From assembly GCF_014634805.1 (NCBI RefSeq), contig NZ_BMBS01000013.1, forward strand, positions 1 through 47,414: a stretch of 47,414 nucleotides of DNA, written 5' to 3'. A program made the position numbers and the translations under genes. Positions 17,957-25,654 of the stretch are shown here, in pieces. This DNA is from Leuconostoc falkenbergense (GTDB lineage Bacteria; Bacillota; Bacilli; Lactobacillales; Lactobacillaceae). The notes under the pieces were generated by a model. The model worked only from the letters and a program-made list of their open reading frames with translations. It was not told where the DNA came from and searched no databases. Every line of letters starts with the position of its first letter. Within the stretch, counting starts at the first letter, position 1.

Positions 17957-19384
17957 TTAGGCTTCATCATACCAAGAATAGTGGAACATTTCACCGGCTG
18001 GCTTATCCACGCGTTCATAAGTATGAGCGCCGAAGTAATCCCGTTGTGCTTGAATCAAGTTTGCTGGCAAAACAGCTGATCGGTAGGAATCGTAATAGGC
18101 GACTGCGGCAGACAACGATGGTGTTGGCACACCGGCTGACACAGCCAGTGCAACAACACGGCGGGCTGCACCTTGATACTTTTCAGCAATGTCTTTAAAG
18201 TAGCTATCCAAAAGCAAATTATGCAAATCACTTTTAGTTGTGTAGGCGTCAGTGATTCGTTGTAGGAATTGTGCTCGGATAATCGCACCAGCACGCCACA
18301 ATTGCGCAAGTTCACCAAATGGTAGATTCCAATCATAATGATCTGAAGCCATCCGTAATTGGTCAAATCCTTGGGCGTAAGACATGATTTTACCAAAGTA
18401 GAGTGCCTGACGAACATCTTCTGCGACGCTGTCTTTGTCACCATCAAAGGTAAAATCAGGACCGTTTAGCAAATCGGCAGCTACGAGACGATCTGCTTTT
18501 AGCGCTGAAATATAGCGTGCGTAAACAGATTCAGTAATCAATGACTGTGGTGCACCAACTTCAAGTGCTGATTGTGATGACCATTTACCAGTGCCTTTGT
18601 TACCGGCGCGATCGAGAATAACGTCTACTATTGGCTTGTCAGAGCCCAAATCATCTTTGCGAGTTAGAATATCGGCTGTGATTTCGATTAAGTATGAGTT
18701 CAATTCACCACTATTCCAATCAGCAAAAGTCTTGGCCAAATCATTGGCATTCAAATCGAGTACACGCTTTAGAATATCGTATGATTCGGCGATTAATTCC
18801 ATATCACCATACTCGATACCATTATGCACCATTTTGACGTAGTGACCGGCACCATTTGGACCGACATAAGTAACGGTTGGCCGACCATCTTCTGGTGCTT
18901 TTGCGGCAATTTCTTCTAAAATAGGTGCCACTGAATCATAAGCTTCGCGTTGACCACCGGGCATTAGCGATGGTCCTTCGAGTGCGCCTAATTCACCACC
19001 AGAAACACCCATGCCAATAAAGTTGATGCCTGATTGTGAGAGCTTTTCTGAACGACGAATTGTATCTTGGAAGAATGTGTTACCACCATCAATGAGCAAA
19101 TCACCTTTTGATAGATGTGGCAGCAACTCGTCAATCACATCATCAGTGCCTTTACCAGCTTTAACCATTAGTAAAATACGGCGTGGGGCTTTGATAGATT
19201 GTACAAAATCTGGGATTGAATAACTAGGAATAAATGATTTATCAGCGTGCTTTTGAACCAAATCGTCTGTTCGCGCGCGAGACCGATTAAACACTGAAAC
19301 GGTGTAACCACGTGACTCAATGTTGAGTGCCAAGTTGCGACCCATTACTGCTAAGCCAACAACGCCAAAATCTGACTGTGTCAT
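17957..19384 (-). CDS. gnd: 6-phosphogluconate dehydrogenase, decarboxylating
   Basis: A 475-aa enzyme converting 6-phosphogluconate to ribulose-5-phosphate and CO2 with reduction of NAD(P)+. This is the second oxidative step of the phosphoketolase pathway in heterofermenters. The Rossmann motif is [18 protein letters not shown] near the N-terminus, with NRSR following the second strand. The catalytic region is [18 protein letters not shown] (about 178-195); the C-terminal helical domain ends [21 protein letters not shown]. The length is typical. It is single on the minus strand, with 294 bp upstream. No confident terminator is seen in the 295 bp downstream. It works with RpiA (34543) in pentose phosphate interconversion. 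Confidence 0.97.
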   Translation of the reverse strand: MTQSDFGVVGLAVMGRNLALNIESRGYTVSVFNRSRARTDDLVQKHADKSFIPSYSIPDFVQSIKAPRRILLMVKAGKGTDDVIDELLPHLSKGDLLIDGGNTFFQDTIRRSEKLSQSGINFIGMGVSGGELGALEGPSLMPGGQREAYDSVAPILEEIAAKAPEDGRPTVTYVGPNGAGHYVKMVHNGIEYGDMELIAESYDILKRVLDLNANDLAKTFADWNSGELNSYLIEITADILTRKDDLGSDKPIVDVILDRAGNKGTGKWSSQSALEVGAPQSLITESVYARYISALKADRLVAADLLNGPDFTFDGDKDSVAEDVRQALYFGKIMSYAQGFDQLRMASDHYDWNLPFGELAQLWRAGAIIRAQFLQRITDAYTTKSDLHNLLLDSYFKDIAEKYQGAARRVVALAVSAGVPTPSLSAAVAYYDSYRSAVLPANLIQAQRDYFGAHTYERVDKPAGEMFHYSWYDEA

Positions 19385-19661
19385 ACTATTTACCTGCTTT
19401 CCAATAATCGTATTTATACGTGATATGAACTGCGATTTTTATTTTGAATTGTATTTAACTTACTATCCCAAAATCTATTAGTCAGTGTCTCATACAACGG
19501 TATAAAAGAGTGCCTACTTTCCAAAATAAAATAATAGATTTGTTACTTTTATGGTAACACGCACATGGCTTTTGTCACTTGATATGTTTGTGAAAATTGT
19601 GAGTTTTTTGTGTTCAAATTGGCTTTTGAAAAGATGTTGTTTTAACCATTAGCGCGACAAT

Positions 19662-19686
19662 AAAAAAAGCCTGATGACTCAGACTT
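19662..19686 (-). terminator. Terminator of VOC gene
   Basis: On the minus strand AAGTCTGA pairs with TCAGGCTT (one G-T pair) around GTCA, followed by T. It overlaps the end of the VOC coding sequence. Confidence 0.75.
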
Positions 19687-20077
19687 CTTGGTAAACGAGT
19701 TCAATTTTTAATCGATCTGGATCTTCGAAATAAAGAGCTTGGTAATCTTGCCCGCCAGCGTATGGATATTGTTGCGGGTACAATTCTTTCAGATTAAGCT
19801 CATGAATCCAGTTACGCCAGTAGTCAAGTTCCTGACGTGAGGCGACATGGAAAGCGAGATGGTTTAGACCATTGTGCTTGCGATGGAAACTTGGTGATAA
19901 ATAGTTGTCTTCGGTTTGGACAAATACTAAGTAGGTGTCACCTAATTTCATTGAAAAGCCAGCCGACCATTCTTGATAAAGGTCATAGTCGAGTGCTGTT
20001 AAAAAAGGTAGCCAAAATTGACGTGATTTCTCCAAATTAGCAACATTGATTTCAATATGGTGTATCACACCGCGCAT
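19679..20077 (-). CDS. VOC (glyoxalase/bleomycin resistance fold) protein
   Basis: A 132-aa single VOC domain. It has the opening metal-ligand His in IHHIEINVANLEKSRQFW, a second His in NGLNHLAFHVASRQELD, and a C-terminal YFEDPDRLKIELV with the usual final Glu ligand. It may be a lyase, dioxygenase or resistance protein; the substrate cannot be told from the sequence. It starts two bases after the rlmD stop, so it is translationally linked to rlmD and likely co-transcribed with it. Confidence 0.88.
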   Translation of the reverse strand: MRGVIHHIEINVANLEKSRQFWLPFLTALDYDLYQEWSAGFSMKLGDTYLVFVQTEDNYLSPSFHRKHNGLNHLAFHVASRQELDYWRNWIHELNLKELYPQQYPYAGGQDYQALYFEDPDRLKIELVYQEV

Positions 20078-20079
20078 AG

Positions 20080-21561
20080 TTAACCTCGTTTTGTTAATTT
20101 AACGACACCTTCCCAACGGGCAGTCTGTGGGAACATATCAATACTTTGAATATAATCAACCTGATAGACTTGTGCGAGATCAACTAAATCACGTGCTAAT
20201 GTGGAAGCATTACATGAAATATAAACAAATTTCTCGGGTTTTGTGCGTAGAATTTCGCGCCGTAAAGCAGTGTCTAAACCAGTACGTGGGGGATCAACAA
20301 TCAAGGCGTCGGCCACCCAGCCTTGCGCTTGCCACTTTGGAAATAAGGCTTCGGCTGTGCCAACTTCATAATGTGCATTTGTGATATTATTGCGTGCAGC
20401 GTTGTCATTGGCATCATCAACAGCCTCTGGTACAATTTCCATGCCACGGACTTCGCCAGCTTTGTCTGCTAATGTAAGACCAATCGTTCCAACACCAGCG
20501 TAGGCATCAACGAGTTTATCTGCATGGGTCAAATTTAGCGCGGTTAATGCTTCTTCATACGCCACAGTCATTTGCGTGTGGTTGAGTTGCATAAACGCCC
20601 GAGGCGATAATTGGAAGGTCTTGCCGAGAATGGTCTCTTCAATCGTGTCACGGCCCCATAATTTGAGCGTTTCCTCACCCCACACCAAACTCGTACGACC
20701 GGGATTGTAATTTTGGAAGATACCCACGACTTCAGGTAATGCTTGATTGATAGCAGCAATTAAAGCCGTATCTCCCGGGAAACCATCAGTATGCGTGACA
20801 AAAGTCAATTGCACGTCACCTGTTGTGTGTGAAACACGGGCGATAATTGTTTTCACAGTTCCGCGATTTTTATCTTCATTATAAATGGAGACAGACAGTT
20901 TATCGAGCAGTTCTGCGACCTTGCGGATAACTTTCATGGTGGCTGGGTCTTGCGTGTGTACAACGGGCAAATCGACAAGTTCATGACTGCCGCGTTTGTA
21001 CATGCCAACACTTAATTTATCGCCAATTTTGCGAACGGGGAATTGCGCTTTATTACGGTAATCGTATGGGTTGTCCATGCCGATTGTGTCGCGTAATTCA
21101 TAGTGTGTCCAGCCACGGGGTTGGAATTTTTCGAGTGCTTGGGCAATGACGTCTTTTTTGAAGGCGAGTTGCGCCGGATAGGTCATGTGTTCAAGTTCAA
21201 AGCCACCCACAGTATCAGCGTACTCATCGAGTGGTTTGACACGTTGTGGTGATTTCTCACGAATTTTGAGCACTTTGGCGGCGATGTATTTTGGTTCGAC
21301 TTCCGTGACTTTCACCACAGCGACTTCGTCTGGTAAAGCGCCGGGGACAAAGACAATCTTGCGTTTGAAATAGCCAATACCCTCACCATTAATACCCAAT
21401 CGTTTGATTGTTAATGGGAAATTTTGACCAACGCGAACATTGACCCCGTCTTGTGCGCCATGATTGGGTCGGCGGTTGCCTTTAAAAGACTGCTTATAAG
21501 TCGTCTTTTTTGGTGTATTGTTGTGACCGTTTTGGTAGGGCCGTTTTTTTTCTGTTGTCAT
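20080..21561 (-). CDS. rlmD: 23S rRNA (uracil-C5)-methyltransferase, RlmD/RumA family
   Basis: A 493-aa SAM-dependent RNA m5U methyltransferase. A basic, Asn/Lys-rich N-terminal tail (about 1-45) is followed by a TRAM domain (about 46-105: GQNFPLTIKRLGINGEGIGYFKRKIVFVPGAL). The catalytic core has VDAYAGVGTIGLTLA, IVDPPRTGLD and the nucleophile loop YISCNASTLARDL. The four iron-sulphur Cys typical of E. coli RlmD are not obvious, as in many Gram-positive homologues. Whether it modifies U1939, U747 or both cannot be decided here. It forms a two-gene unit with the VOC gene. Confidence 0.9.
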   Translation of the reverse strand: MTTEKKRPYQNGHNNTPKKTTYKQSFKGNRRPNHGAQDGVNVRVGQNFPLTIKRLGINGEGIGYFKRKIVFVPGALPDEVAVVKVTEVEPKYIAAKVLKIREKSPQRVKPLDEYADTVGGFELEHMTYPAQLAFKKDVIAQALEKFQPRGWTHYELRDTIGMDNPYDYRNKAQFPVRKIGDKLSVGMYKRGSHELVDLPVVHTQDPATMKVIRKVAELLDKLSVSIYNEDKNRGTVKTIIARVSHTTGDVQLTFVTHTDGFPGDTALIAAINQALPEVVGIFQNYNPGRTSLVWGEETLKLWGRDTIEETILGKTFQLSPRAFMQLNHTQMTVAYEEALTALNLTHADKLVDAYAGVGTIGLTLADKAGEVRGMEIVPEAVDDANDNAARNNITNAHYEVGTAEALFPKWQAQGWVADALIVDPPRTGLDTALRREILRTKPEKFVYISCNASTLARDLVDLAQVYQVDYIQSIDMFPQTARWEGVVKLTKRG

Positions 21562-21642
21562 GTTTTACTTTCTGCATTGCAATGCCAAATAGCGGTTCGT
21601 TACGTCCTTAATCATACCATGTTTGGATAAAGGAAAGGCACC

Positions 21643-22806
21643 TCAAGAAATTTTGACGACAAATGTTTGGTAGGCATGATAATACAGCCGGTAGATATTT
21701 TGTAATAGTAATAAAATCCAACTTAATGTCAGCCCAAAAGCAATGATTTCAAAAGCTGTCAGAGACAAATAACCAATGACTTCAAATAGCAGCATCGTGA
21801 CGACCAAAACACCACCAATGACGTATGAAGTGACCATAAATTCACGCGGTGCATTTGGTAATAACCACCGATTGCCAGCCATCAAAATTAAAATAAAATA
21901 GACTAAGCCGTTGGCGATTTGATCATGAATAAAATGCAGTTGTCCGGCGTTATTTGGAAAGGCACCAATACCTGCTAGTGAGATGGCCGATAATGTTAGC
22001 AAAACGCGTAAGACAATCAGTCGGTGATTGCCACGCATGACTTGTTGCAGTGGTACAAACAAATAATCGACTAAGGCAATCCAAATTAAGCCAGCCAAAA
22101 TCAAAGTTGCGTTAAATTGCCAAGCGTCAAGAGCGCCGTCTGTTCCTAAAAAGCTCAAGTTATATTGCCACCATAGCCGTGAACTGTTGGTTACCATCGC
22201 AATTAAGACGCCGCCAATCATAGTCATCACAAAAATGGCAGTAATAAATAAAGTCGAAATTGATAAAGCGGCGTAAATCATCAAAAAATTAATAATCGCA
22301 TCAAATAAAACAAATAACACCACCGAGGTGAATAAATCAAAGGTCACATTTTGAAATAAGTAATTAATTGCCCAAAAGAAACCAGAGGTTATAAAGGCTA
22401 AAATAATCGCAAAAGCAATCAATAAAGCAGGGAAAACACGCCAGCTCGTTTTGCGCTTGAGTGAATTAGGTTGACGACGAACTTCTTGAACATAAGTTAC
22501 CAAAAAACTAAGCATACCACTCATTTCGCCTAACAGAATGACAGCGCTGGCAATTGAATTGTCGCCGCCTAATGGTAATTGAAAGTGTCTTTGATACAGT
22601 GCATAACCAATGAATAACAATGCCGCCAACACTGATGGGACTAGGAAATGTCGCAGTGATAATGTTTGAATTTCATTTTGACCGTCTATTGGGTGTAGCG
22701 TGAGCGATCCGTTCCGTAAAGTTAAATGAAATGATTGTTCAGGCTGTAAGTGCAATTCAGTGACAACTTCTTCAGGTAAGTTGATATGGTAGGGTGTTTT
22801 AGACAT
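21643..22806 (-). CDS. DUF998-like membrane protein with AbrB-like N-terminus
   Basis: A 387-aa protein. The N-terminal 45 residues (YHINLPEEVVTELHLQPEQSF, then LRNGSLTLHP) look like a SpoVT/AbrB swapped-hairpin segment. They are followed by about eight to ten hydrophobic helices ending in LLLLQNIYRLYYHAYQTF. The layout resembles the DUF998-containing proteins of lactobacilli; the function is unknown. The start at 22806 is chosen for GGAG six bases upstream. An extended version with five more residues is less likely. Single gene on the minus strand, divergent from the clpL unit. Confidence 0.7.
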   Translation of the reverse strand: MSKTPYHINLPEEVVTELHLQPEQSFHLTLRNGSLTLHPIDGQNEIQTLSLRHFLVPSVLAALLFIGYALYQRHFQLPLGGDNSIASAVILLGEMSGMLSFLVTYVQEVRRQPNSLKRKTSWRVFPALLIAFAIILAFITSGFFWAINYLFQNVTFDLFTSVVLFVLFDAIINFLMIYAALSISTLFITAIFVMTMIGGVLIAMVTNSSRLWWQYNLSFLGTDGALDAWQFNATLILAGLIWIALVDYLFVPLQQVMRGNHRLIVLRVLLTLSAISLAGIGAFPNNAGQLHFIHDQIANGLVYFILILMAGNRWLLPNAPREFMVTSYVIGGVLVVTMLLFEVIGYLSLTAFEIIAFGLTLSWILLLLQNIYRLYYHAYQTFVVKIS

Positions 22807-22897
22807 GATATTCTCCAATAACATCTAGTTTATCATGACATCACTAGGGGAAAACAACTAATGTAATAAAATAAAACAACAATTCAATAGTTTACAC

Positions 22898-22925
22898 TTG
22901 TGTTATGTCACAAATGTGATATACT
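22898..22925 (+). promoter_or_regulatory. Promoter/operator of the clpL unit
   Basis: TTGTG-TTATGT-CACAA (22898-22913) is an inverted repeat overlapping a possible -35. TATACT at 22920-22925 is a good -10. The arrangement suggests a repressor site covering the promoter. No CIRCE element or double CtsR heptamer is present. Confidence 0.4.
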
Positions 22926-22935
22926 ATAAATATAG

Positions 22936-22981
22936 AGAGGAACAAGAAAAGTGAGTGATGAAATCTCACGAGCCTCTTTTT
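22936..22981 (+). promoter_or_regulatory. Leader hairpin with T-run before clpL unit
   Basis: AGAGG (22936-22940) pairs with CCTCT (22973-22977), and GTGAG (22951-22955) with CTCAC (22965-22969), followed by five T. It lies in the 5' leader, before the first start codon, and could act as an attenuator or temperature-sensitive structure. The large asymmetric internal loop makes it weak. Confidence 0.35.
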
Positions 22982-23001
22982 GATAAAGGAGATGTAACTA
23001 G

Positions 23002-23079
23002 ATGTTTAGAAGCAGCAACTTTATACAAGACTACGCCCACAATCGTGTGCGTGGTCAAACTAACGAGGACGGCGATTGA
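23002..23079 (+). CDS. 25-aa leader-type ORF before HTH gene
   Basis: ATG at 23002 follows AAAGGAG with good spacing. The product is about 25 residues, polar, beginning MFRSSNFIQDYAHNRVRGQ and ending EDGD. Its stop lies two bases before the next ATG, and the next gene can alternatively start by TTG at 23076 inside it, suggesting translational coupling. No homology is recognised; it may serve only to couple translation. Confidence 0.45.
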   Translation: MFRSSNFIQDYAHNRVRGQTNEDGD

Positions 23080-23081
23080 CA

Positions 23082-23309
23082 ATGAGATTTGATATTAAAG
23101 CATATTTAGATGATAATTCGCTAACGATTTATCGTGTGGCGAAGGATTCTGGTTACGGGTATACAACGATTCACAAGTCGTTTAATAAAACACAATCAGA
23201 CGCAACGAGCTTGAATATGCGCGATCTTGACGCACTCGCGAAGGCACAACACAAAGCAATGTGGGAAGTGCTCAGAGAACTTGAGAAACTTTATTTTGAT
23301 GAACAGTAA
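23082..23309 (+). CDS. Small XRE-like HTH protein upstream of clpL
   Basis: A 75-aa protein made up almost entirely of a helix-turn-helix domain: LTIYRVAKDSGYGYTTIHKSFNK is the recognition region. A C-terminal helix follows (MRDLDALAKAQHKAMWEVLRELEKLY). The start is ATG 23082, or TTG 23076 with better spacing from GAGGA. It lies between a 25-aa ORF and clpL (51 bp before clpL), so it is likely co-transcribed and could autoregulate the unit, perhaps through the inverted repeat at 22898. Its role as regulator is inferred from fold and position. Confidence 0.75.
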   Translation: MRFDIKAYLDDNSLTIYRVAKDSGYGYTTIHKSFNKTQSDATSLNMRDLDALAKAQHKAMWEVLRELEKLYFDEQ

Positions 23310-23360
23310 ACAAGTGCTTGGGGAAGCACAAGCACGTAGATAAAAAGGGGAATTTAAACT

Positions 23361-25508
23361 ATGGCTAACAATAATTTTTTCAATGATCCATTCGGATCAG
23401 ATATGAATGACATTTTTAACAACATGATGGGCAATATGAACGGTATGAATTCGGAAAATCGTCGTTATTTGATTAACGGTCGCGAAGTCACACCAGAGGA
23501 ATTTGCGCAATATCGCCAAAGTGGTCAGTTACCACAAGGTAGTCAGCAAGCCGGCCAAGTGGCTGGTAATGGTCGCCCAATGGCACAACAACCGGGACAA
23601 GTTAAGCAAGAAGGCATGTTGGCAAAGCTTGGTCGTAATTTGACGCAAGAAGCACGTGATGGCTTGCTTGATCCAGTGATTGGTCGTAACAAAGAAATTC
23701 AAGAAACAGCAGAAATTCTAGGTCGTCGTACCAAGAATAACCCTGTGTTAGTTGGTGATGCCGGTGTTGGTAAGACGGCGGTCGTTGAAGGCTTGGCACA
23801 AGCGATTGTCAATGGGGATGTCCCAGCAGCCATTAAAGATAAGGAAATTTATAGCATTGATATTTCTAGCTTGGAAGCTGGCACACAATTCCGTGGCGCT
23901 TTTGAGGAAAATATCCAAAACTTGATGAAAGAAGTCAAGACAGCAGGTAACATCATCTTGTTCTTTGATGAAATTCATCAAATCTTAGGCGCTGGTTCAA
24001 CTGGTGGCGAAGATGGTGGTAAGGGATTGGCTGATATTATCAAGCCTGCCTTGAGTCGTGGTGAAATTTCATTAATTGGTGCCACAACACAAGATGAGTA
24101 CCGTAACACAATCATGAAAAACGCTGCCTTGGCACGTCGTTTCAACGAAGTAACGGTTAATGCACCAAGTCCAAAGGACACGCTTGAGATTTTGAAGGGT
24201 ATTGCTAAGTTATACGAGAAGCACCACCATGTCTCATTGCCAGAAGATGTCTTAAAAGCAGCGGTTGATTATGCGGTTCAGTATATTCCACAACGGTCAT
24301 TACCTGATAAGGCGATTGATTTGTTGGATATGACAGCAGCACATTTGTCAGCGAAGAATCCAGTGACAGACAAAGTCAGCCTAGAAAAGCAAATGACTGA
24401 TGTTAAAGCAAAGCAAGAAAAGGCAGTTAGTGATGAAGATTATGAAGCAGCCTTGAAATATAAGAACCAAATTGCTGATTTGGAGAAGAAAATCAATAGT
24501 GCTGAAGATGCTACAAAAGTTGTGGCAACGCCAAATGATGTTGCGGAATCAGTTGAACGTTTGACTGGTATTCCCGTTGCACAAATGGGTGCTTCAGATA
24601 TTGAACGCTTGAAGACAATTGGTGATCGCTTGGCTGGTAAAGTCATTGGTCAAGATGAAGCTGTTAACATGGTTGCTAAGGCAATTCGCCGTAATCGTGC
24701 AGGATTTGATGAAGGTAATCGTCCAATTGGTTCGTTCTTGTTTGTTGGACCAACTGGTGTTGGTAAGACTGAACTTGCTAAGCAGTTAGCGTTGGATATG
24801 TTCGGTAGCAAGGAAAACATTGTCCGTCTGGATATGAGTGAGTATTCTGACTTGACGGCCGTATCAAAGTTGATTGGTACGACAGCAGGATATGTTGGTT
24901 ATGACGACAACAGCAACACCTTAACAGAAAAAGTACGTCGTAATCCTTACTCAATTGTCTTACTAGACGAAATTGAAAAGGCTAATCCGCAAGTTTTGAC
25001 CTTACTATTGCAAGTGATGGATGATGGTCGCTTGACTGATGGTCAAGGTAATGTGGTTAACTTTAAGAACACAGTCATTATTGCTACATCAAACGCCGGC
25101 TTCGGTCATGGCGCAGCAGGTGACGAAGAAGACTTGATGAAGAAGTTGGCACCTTACTTCCGCCCTGAATTCTTGAACCGTTTCAATGGTGTGATTGAGT
25201 TTAGCGCTTTGACAAAGGCGGACTTGAAGCAAATTGTTGACTTGATGTTAGATGATGTGAACAAGACATTGGCTAAGAAAGACTTGACATTGCAAGTATC
25301 TGAAGCAGTCAAGAATCATCTGATTGAAGATGGTTATGACGAAGCAATGGGTGCACGTCCACTACGTCGTGTCATTGAGCAACAAATTCGTGACCAAGTA
25401 ACCGATTTCTACTTGGATAACCCCGGTGAAAAGGCTTTGAGCGCTGACTTAGTTGACGGCAAGGTAGTCATCTCAGCAGTGGTTGCAAAGACACCAGTAA
25501 CTGAATAA
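23361..25508 (+). CDS. clpL: ATP-dependent Clp chaperone ATPase ClpL
   Basis: A 715-aa HSP100 protein with two AAA+ modules and no Clp-N domain. The Asn/Met-rich N-terminus ([19 protein letters not shown]) is typical of ClpL. First Walker A GDAGVGKT (132-139) and Walker B FFDEIH (about 198); a UVR-like coiled middle segment ([20 protein letters not shown], about 360-380). Second Walker A GPTGVGKT (about 463) and Walker B LLDEIEKA (about 532), then a D2-small domain with [13 protein letters not shown]. ClpL acts as a disaggregating chaperone in heat and acid stress, and is considered to work without ClpP. SD AAAAGGGGAA precedes the ATG. The last gene of its operon; a terminator follows. Confidence 0.96.
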   Translation: MANNNFFNDPFGSDMNDIFNNMMGNMNGMNSENRRYLINGREVTPEEFAQYRQSGQLPQGSQQAGQVAGNGRPMAQQPGQVKQEGMLAKLGRNLTQEARDGLLDPVIGRNKEIQETAEILGRRTKNNPVLVGDAGVGKTAVVEGLAQAIVNGDVPAAIKDKEIYSIDISSLEAGTQFRGAFEENIQNLMKEVKTAGNIILFFDEIHQILGAGSTGGEDGGKGLADIIKPALSRGEISLIGATTQDEYRNTIMKNAALARRFNEVTVNAPSPKDTLEILKGIAKLYEKHHHVSLPEDVLKAAVDYAVQYIPQRSLPDKAIDLLDMTAAHLSAKNPVTDKVSLEKQMTDVKAKQEKAVSDEDYEAALKYKNQIADLEKKINSAEDATKVVATPNDVAESVERLTGIPVAQMGASDIERLKTIGDRLAGKVIGQDEAVNMVAKAIRRNRAGFDEGNRPIGSFLFVGPTGVGKTELAKQLALDMFGSKENIVRLDMSEYSDLTAVSKLIGTTAGYVGYDDNSNTLTEKVRRNPYSIVLLDEIEKANPQVLTLLLQVMDDGRLTDGQGNVVNFKNTVIIATSNAGFGHGAAGDEEDLMKKLAPYFRPEFLNRFNGVIEFSALTKADLKQIVDLMLDDVNKTLAKKDLTLQVSEAVKNHLIEDGYDEAMGARPLRRVIEQQIRDQVTDFYLDNPGEKALSADLVDGKVVISAVVAKTPVTE

Positions 25509-25525
25509 TAGTTGTTAAATGATTG

Positions 25526-25558
25526 AACCAGTTCATCTATTGATGAGCTGGTTTTTTT
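25526..25558 (+). terminator. Terminator of clpL
   Basis: AACCAGTTCATC pairs with GATGAGCTGGTT (one G-T pair) around a short loop, followed by seven T. Confidence 0.9.
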
Positions 25559-25563
25559 GTGTG

Positions 25564-25579
25564 ATTTGTTCACAAAATG
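25564..25579. promoter_or_regulatory. Copy of WxIP-type palindrome before LRR-WxL gene
   Basis: ATTTGTTCACAAAATG here versus ATTTTGTCCACAAAATG at 5904. The right arm ACAAAATG is identical and the left arm nearly so. It lies 76 bp upstream of the start of another WxL gene, supporting a shared regulator. Confidence 0.45.
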
Positions 25580-25605
25580 GTCATCTTTTGTTCAAGGTAG
25601 CTTCA

Positions 25606-25622
25606 CCCCCCCACTTTATACT
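25606..25622 (+). promoter_or_regulatory. Promoter with C7 tract before LRR-WxL gene
   Basis: A TATACT -10 (25617-25622) is preceded four bases upstream by seven consecutive C (25606-25612). No good -35 lies at standard distance; TTGTTC at 25589 would need a 22-bp spacer. The C tract lies in the spacer, where slippage could change promoter strength. Confidence 0.4.
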
Positions 25623-25654
25623 AAATGATGACGATAAAACTGGGAGTATGCTGC

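Noticed and set aside
19385-19678. Inverted repeat GTTAC...GTAAC upstream of gnd as an operator
   Set aside because: The arms are only five bases and no convincing promoter is attached to it.
23052-23062. GGTCAAA, as half of a CtsR site before clpL
   Set aside because: Only one heptamer is present, it lies inside a coding ORF, and it is downstream of the promoter.
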